A stretch of DNA of 64,000 nucleotides, from assembly GCA_964638675.1 (NCBI GenBank), contig CAZXAU010000011.1, forward strand, positions 14,545 through 78,544, given 5' to 3'. Under the pieces are notes generated by a model. The model was not told the origin of the DNA. It made no database searches and saw nothing but the letters and a program-made list of their open reading frames with translations. Of this stretch, positions 53,578-62,870 are shown one piece after another. This DNA is from SIG714 sp964638675. GTDB taxonomy: Bacteria > Bacillota > Clostridia > Oscillospirales > CAG-272. A program made the translations under genes and the position numbers. Position 1 is the stretch's first letter, and every line of letters starts with the position of its first letter.

Positions 53578-54585
53578 ATGAACAAAGTTTACATACCGGC
53601 GGGTTATAAACCGTCACTTGATGCGTATGATACGCAAAGAGCAATTGCATACATAAAAGAGACATTCCAGCAGGAATTTTCATCGGCACTCAACCTCAAG
53701 CGTGTTTCCGCTCCGCTTTTCGTAACGGAAAGCTCAGGATTGAACGACAACCTCAACGGTTATGAACGTCCTGTATCGTTTGATGTTCCGGCAGTAGGCG
53801 AGAGCGCACAGGTTGTCCACTCGCTTGCAAAGTGGAAGCGTCAGGCACTTGCAAATTATCATTTCACGGTCGGAACGGGACTATATACCGATATGAACGC
53901 CATAAGACGTGATGAAGAGCTGGACAACCTCCATTCGGTATACGTTGACCAGTGGGACTGGGAGAAGATCATTCTTCGTGAAAACAGAAATACAGATTAT
54001 CTCAAGATGATAGTCAGAGCAATAGTTGGAGCAATATGTGCAACAAATGAGAGACTGAAGGTCAGATATCCTCAGCTTTCGACGCAGATATGCCGTGAAG
54101 TGTCGTTTGTGACAACACAGGAGCTTGAGGATATGTACCCCGAGCTTGACTCACACGGAAGAGAGGACGCATACCTCAAAGAGCATAAGACTGCATTTAT
54201 AATGCAGATAGGCGGAAAACTGAAGAGCGGAAAGCCGCATGACGGACGTGCTCCCGACTACGATGACTGGCAGCTTAACGGAGATATAATGGTCTGGAAC
54301 GATGTGCTCGGCAGGGCATATGAGCTGTCCTCTATGGGAATAAGAGTTGATGAAAAATCGCTCGACAGTCAGCTGACAATTGCCGGATGTGACAACAGGA
54401 GAGAACTGCCCTTCCATAAGGCACTTCTGGCAGGAGAGCTTCCGCTTACAATCGGAGGCGGTATCGGTCAGTCAAGACTGTGTATGCTCCTTCTCGGATG
54501 TGCTCATATAGGAGAGGTGCAGTCGAGTATATGGGATTCAAAAACTGTTGAAGAGTGTGCTAAGGCGGGAATTCCGCTTCTCTAA
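53578..54585 (+). CDS. asnA: Aspartate-ammonia ligase (asparagine synthetase A)
   Basis: 335 residues, normal for AsnA. This class II aaRS-like enzyme makes asparagine from aspartate, ammonia and ATP. Recognised stretches are RVSAPLFVTESSGLND, KWKRQAL, GLYTDMNAIRRDE, DQWDWEK and the C-terminal GGGIGQSRLCMLLLG. AAGGAG precedes the ATG. No T-box is seen upstream; the structured element at 53379 lies there instead. It is 46 bases before the ABC transporter pair. Confidence 0.96.
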   Translation: MNKVYIPAGYKPSLDAYDTQRAIAYIKETFQQEFSSALNLKRVSAPLFVTESSGLNDNLNGYERPVSFDVPAVGESAQVVHSLAKWKRQALANYHFTVGTGLYTDMNAIRRDEELDNLHSVYVDQWDWEKIILRENRNTDYLKMIVRAIVGAICATNERLKVRYPQLSTQICREVSFVTTQELEDMYPELDSHGREDAYLKEHKTAFIMQIGGKLKSGKPHDGRAPDYDDWQLNGDIMVWNDVLGRAYELSSMGIRVDEKSLDSQLTIAGCDNRRELPFHKALLAGELPLTIGGGIGQSRLCMLLLGCAHIGEVQSSIWDSKTVEECAKAGIPLL

Positions 54586-54631
54586 TATGTCAAAACAGGC
54601 AGAGATGCCTTTGTATAACGCAGGATAATTT

Positions 54632-56413
54632 ATGTTACTCGGAAAATATATAAACAAATATTATATTAAATACGCACTTCCACTTTTATTCGGCATAGCA
54701 ACGCTGATTGCGGTAGATTATATTCAGCTCATAACACCCGAGCTGTACAGAATGCTGATAAACGGAATAAACAACGGAGTTGTAAAAATCGGGGAAGAAG
54801 TGTTTGTTTTTGATACGGCTTTTCTTCTCGACCATATATGCATGCCGATGATATGGATTATCATTGCCCTTGCGATCGGAAGATTCCTGTGGAGAATAAG
54901 CTTTATAGGAACTTCCTATCGTGTGGAAGCAAATATGAGAGCTGAAATGTTTGACAGGTGTAAGGATCTGTCACAGCACTACTATCACAAAAACAAGGTC
55001 GGCAATCTTATGTCGCTTTTCACGAACGATCTCGAGACAGTACAGGATTGTGTTGCATTCGGCGTCCTGATGACAGCCGATTCTCTCTTTCTCGGTATTT
55101 TAGCGATAAGTAAAATGGCAAGAATGAACCTGACTCTGACCCTTTGCTCAATGATTCCAATGGTATTCCTGCTTATAGGAGCCATTATTCTAGGACATTA
55201 TATGAAAATCAAATGGGATCTGCGGCAACAGGCATATTCCGATCTGTCAGATTTTTCGCATGACAGTTTTTCGGGAATTTCGGTTATAAAGGCCTTTGTA
55301 AAAGAGGGAAAAGAGCTTGCGGCGTTTTCTCTTCTGAATAAAAAGAATGAAAAGGCAAATGTCGATTATACAAAGCTTTCGGTCGGCTTCAACGTTTCGG
55401 TCAGCCTTTTTGTCGAATCGGTCGTATGTATTATACTCGGATACGGCGGATATCTTGCCCATGAGGGTGTGTTCAACGGCGGTGAGCTTGTCGAATTCAT
55501 CGCATATTTCAATGCCGTAATATGGCCGGTGATGGCAGTCAGCGAGCTTGTCGAAAAAACCTCACGGGGAAATGCATCTCTTTCACGTATAGGTGCGCTT
55601 CTTGATGAAGTACCTGATGTTACCGATAAAGAGGGTGCCGTCGATATTGAACAGGTGTATGGAGATATCGAATTCAGAGAGTTGAATTTCAGATATGAAG
55701 GAAGAGATTGCGATGTTCTCAAGAACATAAATCTCAAGATAAATGCAGGTGAAAATGTAGGCATTATAGGCGGAACGGGTTCAGGCAAGACCACTATTGC
55801 CGATCTTCTTGTAAGAATACACAATGTCGATGACGGAAAACTGTTTATCGACGGAAGAGATGTAAACAGTCTGACAATATCCTCACTCCGTGCACATATT
55901 GCATATGTTCCGCAGGATAATTTTCTTTTCAGCGATACAATTGAAAATAATATACTTTTTGCCGCAGATGATATAGATCACGATGAGGTAAGAAGAGTAT
56001 GTGAGCTGTCGGATGTTGACAGCAATATAGAAGATTTTTCGGATAAATACGAAACGGTACTCGGAGAGCGTGGAGTCACGCTTTCGGGTGGACAGAAGCA
56101 GAGAATCTCAATAGCCAGAGCACTGGCAAAAAACGCCGAAATTCTCATCCTTGACGATTCGGTTTCAGCGGTCGATGTCAAGACCGAAAAGAAGATCTTG
56201 GAGAATTTACGTAAAGAAAGAGTCGGAAAGACCACCATTCTTATAGCACACCGTGTTTCAAGCGTTGAAAAGATGGATAAGGTAATATATATGGAAAACG
56301 GAGCTATCATAGATTGCGGCAGTCATGATGAGCTGTTCAAAAGGTGTGAGGGCTACCGCAAAGAGGTTATGCTGCAACGCCTCGATGAAAGCAACAAGGA
56401 GAGTGTTTCATAA
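54632..56413 (+). CDS. Heterodimeric ABC exporter, subunit 1 (degenerate ATP site)
   Basis: 593 residues: six membrane helices then an ATPase domain. Walker A is GGTGSGKTT, the signature LSGGQKQR is intact, but Walker B reads ILILDDSVSAVD, where the catalytic glutamate is aspartate. This is the pattern of the half carrying the degenerate site in heterodimeric exporters such as TM287/288 or BmrCD. The partner begins at the stop (TAATG overlap). Substrate unknown, probably drugs, lipids or peptides. Confidence 0.9.
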   Translation: MLLGKYINKYYIKYALPLLFGIATLIAVDYIQLITPELYRMLINGINNGVVKIGEEVFVFDTAFLLDHICMPMIWIIIALAIGRFLWRISFIGTSYRVEANMRAEMFDRCKDLSQHYYHKNKVGNLMSLFTNDLETVQDCVAFGVLMTADSLFLGILAISKMARMNLTLTLCSMIPMVFLLIGAIILGHYMKIKWDLRQQAYSDLSDFSHDSFSGISVIKAFVKEGKELAAFSLLNKKNEKANVDYTKLSVGFNVSVSLFVESVVCIILGYGGYLAHEGVFNGGELVEFIAYFNAVIWPVMAVSELVEKTSRGNASLSRIGALLDEVPDVTDKEGAVDIEQVYGDIEFRELNFRYEGRDCDVLKNINLKINAGENVGIIGGTGSGKTTIADLLVRIHNVDDGKLFIDGRDVNSLTISSLRAHIAYVPQDNFLFSDTIENNILFAADDIDHDEVRRVCELSDVDSNIEDFSDKYETVLGERGVTLSGGQKQRISIARALAKNAEILILDDSVSAVDVKTEKKILENLRKERVGKTTILIAHRVSSVEKMDKVIYMENGAIIDCGSHDELFKRCEGYRKEVMLQRLDESNKESVS

Positions 56414-58308
56414 TGAAAGTCAATCCTTTAATTATAGTAGGAGCGATAATCGGAGCCGTTTCAATCGGATTTATTGTTGCATATTCGCTTATCAAAAATA
56501 AAAAAGAAGCACTCGGCTTTGAACGTAATATGAGCGATTCTGAAATCACAAGACGCTTATGGCGTTATGCGAAGCCGTATGCACTCAATTTTGTGGCAGT
56601 GCTTGCAATAATGATCGTATCGATCTCATATGATATCATATCTCCATTATTGGTCGGAGATATAGAAGAAATGATCAAGGGCGATTTCGAGCTGAAGGAT
56701 CTGATAATCAAGGTATGCGTGTATGCATCGATCCTTATTGTATCTCTTTGTGCTACATATCTGCAGTCAATAATACTGCAAAAGACGGGTCAGAAAATAC
56801 TGTCGAATATAAGGCAGGAGCTTTTTGAGCATATTGAATCTCTTTCCCACGGTCAGCTGTCGAAAATACCGATAGGAACGCTTGTTACAAGAGAGACGAA
56901 CGATACCAACGCAATTTCAATGATGTTTACTAATGTCATCGTACATCTGATAAAGAATTGCTTTGTCATAATCGGCGTATTTACGGCAATGCTCTGCCTT
57001 AACTATATGCTCTCTCTCATGATCCTCTGCTTTGTTCCTTTCATTATCCTCTTTACGGTGATATTCCGTAAGTTTGCAAGAAGGGCGTACAGACAGGTCA
57101 AAAATAAAACAACGGCTATCAATACATTTTTGTCGGAAAACCTCTCTGGTATGAAAACTATTCAGGTTTTTAACAGGGAGAGTGCCAAAAACAAAGAGTT
57201 CCTTAATAAAAACGATCAGCTGAGAAAATCGAAGGACGGACAGATGTTTGTCAACGGTATTTTCCGTCCGACAGTCTATATGCTGTATATGTCGAGCATT
57301 TTGTGTCTGTTCTGGTTGGGCGGAAAGGGATATCTTGACGGATATAAGATTCTGGGACAGTCTATTACCGGCGGCGTGATCGTCTCGTTCTATATGTTCA
57401 TTTCAAAATTTTTCAATCCGATACAGAATCTTGCAGAACAGTTTAACTGGCTTCAATCGGCATATGCATCGGCGGAAAAGATATTTACGCTCTTTGACCT
57501 CAAAAGCGATGTTGTCGATACCGAGGGAGCGGTCGATGTCGATGAGATAAAGGGCGATATAGAATTCAGAAATGTTTGGTTTGCATATAACGAGGGCGAA
57601 TGGGTGCTGAAAAATGTATCATTTAAAATTAATGCAGGTCAGACAGTTGCGTTTGTCGGTTCAACAGGCTCGGGAAAATCAACTATCCTTTCGCTGATCT
57701 GTCGCAATTATGAGATACAAAAGGGTCAGATACTCATTGACGGACGGGATATCAGGGAAATAAAGATATCGTCTTTGCGTTCGCACTTCGGTCAGATGTT
57801 GCAGGATGTTTTTCTGTTTTCGGGTACTGTCAGAAGCAATATACTTCTTCATAAAGAAGGCGTCAGCGATGAGAAAATACTGTCGGCGTGCAAATATGTA
57901 AATGCCGATAAATTGATAAATAAGCTTCCCAAGGGACTTGATGAAGAAGTCGGAGAAAGAGGAAACAATTTCTCGGCAGGAGAAAGACAGCTTCTTTCAT
58001 TTGCAAGAATGATAGTGCATCATCCCGATGTAATGATACTCGATGAAGCCACCGCAAATATCGATACCGAAACTGAAATGCTTATACAGGATTCGCTCGA
58101 AAAAATGATGAAAATAGGCACACTTATTATTGTTGCACACCGTCTTTCAACCGTGAAAAAGGCTGATAATATAATAGTGCTTTCTCACGGTGAAGTGATC
58201 GAACAGGGAAATCATGATACGTTGATTGAGAAAAAAGGAAAGTATTATGAGCTTTATAAGCTTCAGGAAGACAGAAAAATGCTGAAAAACAGTGAAATTT
58301 CGGTATAA
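56413..58308 (+). CDS. Heterodimeric ABC exporter, subunit 2
   Basis: 631 residues. Six membrane helices, preceded by an extra short N-terminal hydrophobic segment (LIIVGAIIGAVSIGFIVAYS). The ATPase domain has Walker A GSTGSGKST and an intact Walker B VMILDEATANID. The signature is altered to FSAGERQ, which pairs with the degenerate site of subunit 1. Its start overlaps the stop of subunit 1 by one base. It forms the exporter together with that subunit. Confidence 0.9.
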   Translation: MKVNPLIIVGAIIGAVSIGFIVAYSLIKNKKEALGFERNMSDSEITRRLWRYAKPYALNFVAVLAIMIVSISYDIISPLLVGDIEEMIKGDFELKDLIIKVCVYASILIVSLCATYLQSIILQKTGQKILSNIRQELFEHIESLSHGQLSKIPIGTLVTRETNDTNAISMMFTNVIVHLIKNCFVIIGVFTAMLCLNYMLSLMILCFVPFIILFTVIFRKFARRAYRQVKNKTTAINTFLSENLSGMKTIQVFNRESAKNKEFLNKNDQLRKSKDGQMFVNGIFRPTVYMLYMSSILCLFWLGGKGYLDGYKILGQSITGGVIVSFYMFISKFFNPIQNLAEQFNWLQSAYASAEKIFTLFDLKSDVVDTEGAVDVDEIKGDIEFRNVWFAYNEGEWVLKNVSFKINAGQTVAFVGSTGSGKSTILSLICRNYEIQKGQILIDGRDIREIKISSLRSHFGQMLQDVFLFSGTVRSNILLHKEGVSDEKILSACKYVNADKLINKLPKGLDEEVGERGNNFSAGERQLLSFARMIVHHPDVMILDEATANIDTETEMLIQDSLEKMMKIGTLIIVAHRLSTVKKADNIIVLSHGEVIEQGNHDTLIEKKGKYYELYKLQEDRKMLKNSEISV

Positions 58309-58324
58309 ATGCGATATTATATGC

Positions 58325-58353
58325 TTGACAAAGTCGGAGATCAATGATATAAT
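58325..58353 (+). promoter_or_regulatory. Promoter for the small lipoprotein gene
   Basis: TTGACA (58325-58330), 17-base spacer, TATAAT (58348-58353); consensus. It begins inside the short gap after the ABC genes. Confidence 0.85.
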
Positions 58354-58375
58354 ATGTGTAAGGTAAGGTGATGAA

Positions 58376-58900
58376 ATGAAAAAAAAAGGATCGACAGTAT
58401 CTTTTCTCATATTGACGTTGATATTTATGCTTTTCGTCTCATGCTCTGGAAAAAAATATGAGAGATACGGAATTGATTTTGAATCAGCAAGTGATGAGAT
58501 CGAAAAAACACTCGATATAAAAACGGGACAATTTACAGATAATGATATCAAATTGATCTGTGCCGAAGAGGGCAAGATCTGCACATCATACGAAATGAAT
58601 TCTGTTCAGTTCAAGGGCGAAAATGCAGAATCATTTGAAAATGAATTGAAGGCTTCAGAGAACTGGAAAGAATATCCTTTCCCGAATGGAGTTGCATCCA
58701 TGCTTGTCAATAACGGCGTCACAGATTCATTTGACCTTAATACTATCAAGCAGGGCTACTATACTATAGCCGAGATTAATGAAAACGGCGGAAGTATAAA
58801 GCGTGTCACCGGCGGTGAGCTTTCAAGCTGTAAATATTGCATAATCGGAATATATGACAGTCAGACAACAACACTTTATCAGATAATAATAGAAAATTAA
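58376..58900 (+). CDS. Small lipoprotein of unknown function
   Basis: 174 residues. Signal peptide MKKKGSTVSFLILTLIFMLF ends with lipobox VSC at residue 23. The mature part is acidic, with KQGYYTIAEINEN and a CKYCIIGIYD segment near the C-terminus. Resembles the DUF4358 lipoprotein at 12.0 kb in layout, but I do not call it a homologue. AAGGTGATGAA precedes the ATG. It lies 28 bases before smpB and may be co-transcribed with it. Confidence 0.65.
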   Translation: MKKKGSTVSFLILTLIFMLFVSCSGKKYERYGIDFESASDEIEKTLDIKTGQFTDNDIKLICAEEGKICTSYEMNSVQFKGENAESFENELKASENWKEYPFPNGVASMLVNNGVTDSFDLNTIKQGYYTIAEINENGGSIKRVTGGELSSCKYCIIGIYDSQTTTLYQIIIEN

Positions 58901-58928
58901 AATCAGCCGAAAGAAATGGAAAAAAATT

Positions 58929-59396
58929 ATGGAGAAGAAAGGAAAGAAGATAGTTGCGAACAATAGAAAGGCTTATCATGACTATTTTGTCGAGGAAGTC
59001 TTTGAAGCAGGAATTGAATTGTTCGGAACAGAGGTCAAGTCGGTACGCAACGGCGCCGTCAATTTGAAGGATTCTTTCTGCTCTGTAGAAAAAGGAGAGC
59101 TCATCGCACACGGCGTGAGAATAAGTCCTTACGAATACGGCAATATCTACAATAAAGATCCGATGAGAAAAAAGAGACTGCTTATGCACAAAAGAGAGAT
59201 ACTCAGATTGCATTCGCTCGTGGGCAGACAGGGATATTCGATAATTCCGCTCTCGCTCTATTTTACCGGTTCGAGAGTAAAGCTCGAGATCGGTCTTTGT
59301 AAGGGTAAAAAGCTGTACGATAAACGTGAAAGTGCAGCAAAGGAAAGTGCACTGCGTGATATCGAAAGGTATGAAAAATCAAGGAAGGATTTTTAA
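58929..59396 (+). CDS. smpB: SsrA-binding protein SmpB
   Basis: 155 residues. N-terminal NRKAYHDYFVEEVFEAGIEL, GTEVKSVRNGAVNLKDS, and the basic C-terminal tail (KRESAAKESALRDIERYEK). SmpB binds tmRNA and mimics the anticodon stem during rescue of stalled ribosomes. It is directly upstream of ssrA. Confidence 0.96.
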   Translation: MEKKGKKIVANNRKAYHDYFVEEVFEAGIELFGTEVKSVRNGAVNLKDSFCSVEKGELIAHGVRISPYEYGNIYNKDPMRKKRLLMHKREILRLHSLVGRQGYSIIPLSLYFTGSRVKLEIGLCKGKKLYDKRESAAKESALRDIERYEKSRKDF

Positions 59397-59492
59397 GTCT
59401 TTTGTACCGATCGTGCGGAATATAAGTCAAAACGTAAAAAAATAATAGAATGACTGCGTTCATTCATCCTCCTGCCGATTGTGCAGGATCAT

Positions 59493-59859
59493 GGGCCGGT
59501 AAAGGTTTCGACGGGGAATTGAAGGCAGGATAAGCGGGCAGAGTTTGGAAAAACTCTTCAAAAATTCCAATTAAATAATAAACGCTAACAAAGAAGTTAG
59601 AATGGCCGCGTAAGCGGCGCCGCCGCCTTGCGAGGCGACCCGTCACGCCCCTGAGTACCACGGCAGGGGATGTGGCGTCACAGAGTGGTGCACTTGAACT
59701 GTCAGTTTTCGTTTATAGCAGTCAAGGATAAAAACGATACCCAAAGCGAAGCCTGACGGCAGGCAGCGACGAGGGGAAATAAATGTATACCGTCTGCGCC
59801 CGGAGAAAGTTCTGTTGACGGTTTTTCGGACAGGGGTTCGACTCCCCTCCGGTTCACCA
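59493..59859 (+). ncRNA. ssrA: Transfer-messenger RNA (tmRNA)
   Basis: 367 bases. The 5' end GGGCCGG pairs with CCGGTTC at the 3' end, followed by A and an encoded CCA (59857-59859). The D-loop analogue is GGTTTCGACGGGG, and the T-arm is AGGGG-TTCGACT-CCCCT. The resume codon is GCT at 59584. The encoded tag is ANKEVRMAA, stopping at TAA (59611), shorter than most and ending MAA rather than LAA. It tags stalled peptides for ClpXP. smpB is immediately upstream. It may be processed from a smpB transcript, as no clear promoter is seen in the 96-base gap. Confidence 0.95.
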
Positions 59860-59865
59860 ATAAGT

Positions 59866-59917
59866 AACAAATCCGAACTATTTCGTGAATTGAAAATAGT
59901 TCGGGTTTGTTTTTTTG
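59866..59917 (+). terminator. Intrinsic terminator of ssrA
   Basis: Eighteen-bp stem (59866-59883 with 59894-59911, one G-T pair) and TTTTTT tail. A diverged copy occurs at 62751-62826. Confidence 0.92.
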
Positions 59918-59978
59918 CTATAATCCTTCGTGTTATAGGGGAAAAGCGAAAATAATATTAAAGTCAGCATTTTCTGTC

Positions 59979-60007
59979 AAGACAAATTAAAAGCTCCATG
60001 ATATAAT
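59979..60007 (+). promoter_or_regulatory. Promoter for the AraC-GNAT gene
   Basis: AAGACA (59979-59984), 17-base spacer, TATAAT (60002-60007). The -35 is weak, as expected for an activated or low-level gene. Confidence 0.55.
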
Positions 60008-60060
60008 GCAATCACAAACATACAGCTGAACGGTTGAAATTAAAATGAGGAGGCTATTCA

Positions 60061-61293
60061 ATGGAAAACAGTGAGCTTATTACAAAAGCTTTAAACTATA
60101 TAAAAACAGAAAACAAGAAAAGTGATATCACCATTGATGACATTGCAACCTATGCAGGCTTTTCTACCGATTATTTCAACCGTATTTTCTTTGCGCATAC
60201 CGGTTTTAATATTATGGAGTATGTCCGTTTCAGCAGACTGAAAAAAGCTGCTCATCTTTTGAGAGGCACAAATAATGACATCCTCGATATTGCTCTTGAT
60301 TGCGGATATGAAGCACATGAAAGCTTTTCAAGAGCTTTTAAAAATCAATACGGTATTTCACCGAACGAGTACCGAAAGAAGTATGAAAAGGTTGAGTTAT
60401 ATTACGGTGATTTCTACAACGATACGGTCGGTGCAAGACTTTTGCATGAGTTCAAAGATTTTCAAATTGCAGACAGCGACGAGGTAATTGATTATTTATT
60501 GGAAACAGACGCGCTTCGTTACGGATATGTTGCAGTATGTTTTCGTGTCAACGGCGGTGTTGCATTTTATAACGGCGAGGACTTCAAGGACGGTTTTGTT
60601 TGGTTCACCGAATGGGATAACAGATTTGAGGGTGAGATCATTTGCGATAATTGGGATAAAATTGCCGAATATAAAAAGATATTTTCGGACGAACGTTTTG
60701 ATATGGTTATATACACCTTAGAATCCGACGAGGTTATCAAGTATGAATTCCTGAAACGGGGAATTAATATTGCTGATATCAGGCGCCGCCAAAGCAATGT
60801 CTATACAGGAGAACCGTATGTGATCTCTACGGTTGAAGATATTTCCATGAACTTGATCAGATATGATGATATCGACCTTGTTGCGAAATTCTTTTCTGAA
60901 AAATATCCCGATCGGGGGAGCAATTCTCCGAGACTGAAGTATTTGAAGCATGAACTGTATCAAAGAGACGTATTGGGTAATACCGGGCATTCGGTGTTTA
61001 TGTTCGGTATATTCAAGGGCGATCGCCTGATCGGAATAAGCGATGGGGGATTACAGAGTACACACGGATTCATTATAAATAACTGTGTCGTTACTTGCAT
61101 TTTATCTGAATATGAAAGTGAAGAGCTATATCGGTATGCATTCAAATTTGTAACCAATGCCGCCCTTGAAAAAGGTGCATTGCCTGTTGATGATACGCAA
61201 ACTCCCGATACTCCTACAGAGAATAAGAGCGGAGCTTTCAACTCTACCGACCTTGGGTATAAAACAATTACAAATATTTGTATACTGAAATAA
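60061..61293 (+). CDS. AraC-type regulator fused to a GNAT-like domain
   Basis: 410 residues. An N-terminal AraC DNA-binding domain (1-110: TIDDIATYAGFSTDYFNRIF and IALDCGYEAHESFSRAFKNQYG) is unusual in being at the N-terminus. The C-terminal part, from about 260, resembles a GNAT fold (SVFMFGIFKGDRLIGISDGG, ending FNSTDLGYKTI). A central region of about 150 residues is unassigned. GGAGG precedes the ATG. It lies between ssrA and the XRE gene, inside the duplicated interval. Confidence 0.8.
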   Translation: MENSELITKALNYIKTENKKSDITIDDIATYAGFSTDYFNRIFFAHTGFNIMEYVRFSRLKKAAHLLRGTNNDILDIALDCGYEAHESFSRAFKNQYGISPNEYRKKYEKVELYYGDFYNDTVGARLLHEFKDFQIADSDEVIDYLLETDALRYGYVAVCFRVNGGVAFYNGEDFKDGFVWFTEWDNRFEGEIICDNWDKIAEYKKIFSDERFDMVIYTLESDEVIKYEFLKRGINIADIRRRQSNVYTGEPYVISTVEDISMNLIRYDDIDLVAKFFSEKYPDRGSNSPRLKYLKHELYQRDVLGNTGHSVFMFGIFKGDRLIGISDGGLQSTHGFIINNCVVTCILSEYESEELYRYAFKFVTNAALEKGALPVDDTQTPDTPTENKSGAFNSTDLGYKTITNICILK

Positions 61294-61464
61294 TTCTCTC
61301 GTTTTTTCCGGAAGCGTCGGGAATGCAGAAAAATTGCTTTTTTCTTAAAACATGCCATAATATCTATATCTGTTGAATCTTTTGTTGTTTTGCTTCGACT
61401 ATATAATAGAAATCAATTTCAGGTCATTTGCAGGATGTTTTTTATAAAATTCACACCGCCATGC

Positions 61465-61487
61465 AAACTCGCCTGTCAGGCGAGTTT
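61465..61487. promoter_or_regulatory. 23-bp perfect dyad upstream of the XRE gene
   Basis: AAACTCGCC-TGTCA-GGCGAGTTT: the arms extend to 11 bases around a single central T. There is no T run on either strand, so an operator is more likely than a terminator. It is 19 bases before the -35 box of the XRE promoter. Confidence 0.6.
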
Positions 61488-61505
61488 GACTAAAAAACAA
61501 AGTTA

Positions 61506-61534
61506 TTGTACATTGCGATTGTGTGTGATATACT
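61506..61534 (+). promoter_or_regulatory. Promoter for the XRE gene
   Basis: TTGTAC (61506-61511), 17-base spacer, TATACT (61529-61534). Confidence 0.65.
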
Positions 61535-61582
61535 ATATCCGGAAGCAGAGCTCAGCTTACTATTAGAAAGTGAGGTATCAAC

Positions 61583-62647
61583 ATGAAAAATATTGGTCTT
61601 AGAATCAAAGAATTACGAAAAAAGAACGATATGACGCAGGAAAAGTTGGCGGATCTTCTCGGTGTAACCTATCAATCTGTCTCAAAATGGGAGTGCGGTA
61701 CTACGATGCCCGATCTTGCATTGATCGTGCCGCTGGCAAGAGTACTTCATGTTTCCACAGACGAACTTCTCGGTATGAAGCCGGCGGAAACCGATGAACG
61801 AAAAGCCTATTTTGATTCGGAATATTTTCAGTTCTGGAAGAAAGATCATGAGGAAGATCTGGAAATATCCCGTCAGGCAGTCGCAGAATATCCGGGTGAT
61901 TATCGGTATCTTTATTGGCTGGCAAGCAACGAATGGTATGTCGGGTACAGCATGAAATATTGCGGGACGGACACTGAAAAAGAGCTTCTTGACAGTTCCG
62001 TACGGCATTATGAAATGGTTTTGGATAACTGTGAGGATACAGAGCTTCGTAATCATGCAATAGTCGGTCTTATGCATACTTACAAAAGCATGAATTGCTA
62101 TGACAAAGCAAAAAAATATGCCGAAATGTATCCTGAGGAAGCGGAATCATGTAGGGATGATCTGCTCGTACAGTGTTTGCGCGGAGATGAACTGGATATG
62201 CAGTGCAAAAAAATCATGATGAAAGCCCTGCTGAAATTGTGCAATTCTTTTTGGACTCTCCGTGCATTTCCTAATAAACCGTGCGAGGAAGCACTGGATG
62301 CCGAAGAAGCGGTTATCAGAGCAGTGATTACCGATGGAAATTTTCAGCATTTTAATATTACATTGAGCTTAAATTATATAGAACGTGCAAGAATCGCTAT
62401 GCGTAACGGTAAGCCCAATGGGGCGGTAAACGCTTTATCAGAGGCTAAAAAGTATGCCGTAGCGTTCGATGAAATGGATAAAACAGGCATAGAGCGATAT
62501 ACCTGTCCGTTGCTTGCCGGATATACAATCAACCATAGAGACAACAGAAAAGAGGATTGGACAGCGACAGATGAGGTCAAGAGTTGTGCCGAAGAAGAAA
62601 TTTTTGCACCGCTCCGTGATTGTGAGGATTATAAAGCTTTGTTTTAA
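61583..62647 (+). CDS. XRE-family regulator with TPR-like C-terminal region
   Basis: 354 residues. The helix-turn-helix is at 1-65 (GLRIKELRKKNDMTQEKLAD, LGVTYQSVSKWECG). The rest is helical, with repeats such as HAIVGLMHTYKSMNCYDKAKKYAEM that look like TPR units and may bind a peptide or partner protein. GAGG precedes the ATG. The 23-bp dyad upstream is a candidate autoregulatory site. It has no obvious target gene next to it. Confidence 0.82.
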   Translation: MKNIGLRIKELRKKNDMTQEKLADLLGVTYQSVSKWECGTTMPDLALIVPLARVLHVSTDELLGMKPAETDERKAYFDSEYFQFWKKDHEEDLEISRQAVAEYPGDYRYLYWLASNEWYVGYSMKYCGTDTEKELLDSSVRHYEMVLDNCEDTELRNHAIVGLMHTYKSMNCYDKAKKYAEMYPEEAESCRDDLLVQCLRGDELDMQCKKIMMKALLKLCNSFWTLRAFPNKPCEEALDAEEAVIRAVITDGNFQHFNITLSLNYIERARIAMRNGKPNGAVNALSEAKKYAVAFDEMDKTGIERYTCPLLAGYTINHRDNRKEDWTATDEVKSCAEEEIFAPLRDCEDYKALF

Positions 62648-62750
62648 AAAATAAATGTTGCAATTTATTTGCATTGAATTCAGCATCATCTTTTTCGGTT
62701 TTTCCATGTGTTTCCCGAAGCTTTGAGTGTTTATTTTAAGAACAGTCTAC

Positions 62751-62826
62751 TTCACCAAAAAAACAAAACCGAACTGTTTCGAGAATCGAAAACAGTTCGG
62801 TTTTGTTTGCTGTAGTTATTCGTGTC
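62751..62826. repeat. Diverged direct copy of the ssrA-downstream sequence
   Basis: Starts TTCACCAA, as at the tmRNA 3' end, and then follows the ssrA terminator closely: CCGAACTGTTTCGAGAAT against CCGAACTATTTCGTGAAT, through to the shared TTCGTGT. It matches 59853-59932 over about 75 bases, with around 20 percent differences by eye. It also forms a 19-bp hairpin (62761-62808) that can end transcription. The two copies bracket the AraC-GNAT and XRE genes. Confidence 0.7.
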
Positions 62827-62870
62827 TTTGCATCGATCAAACTTTCTTGCTTAATTTCGTACAGTAGATT

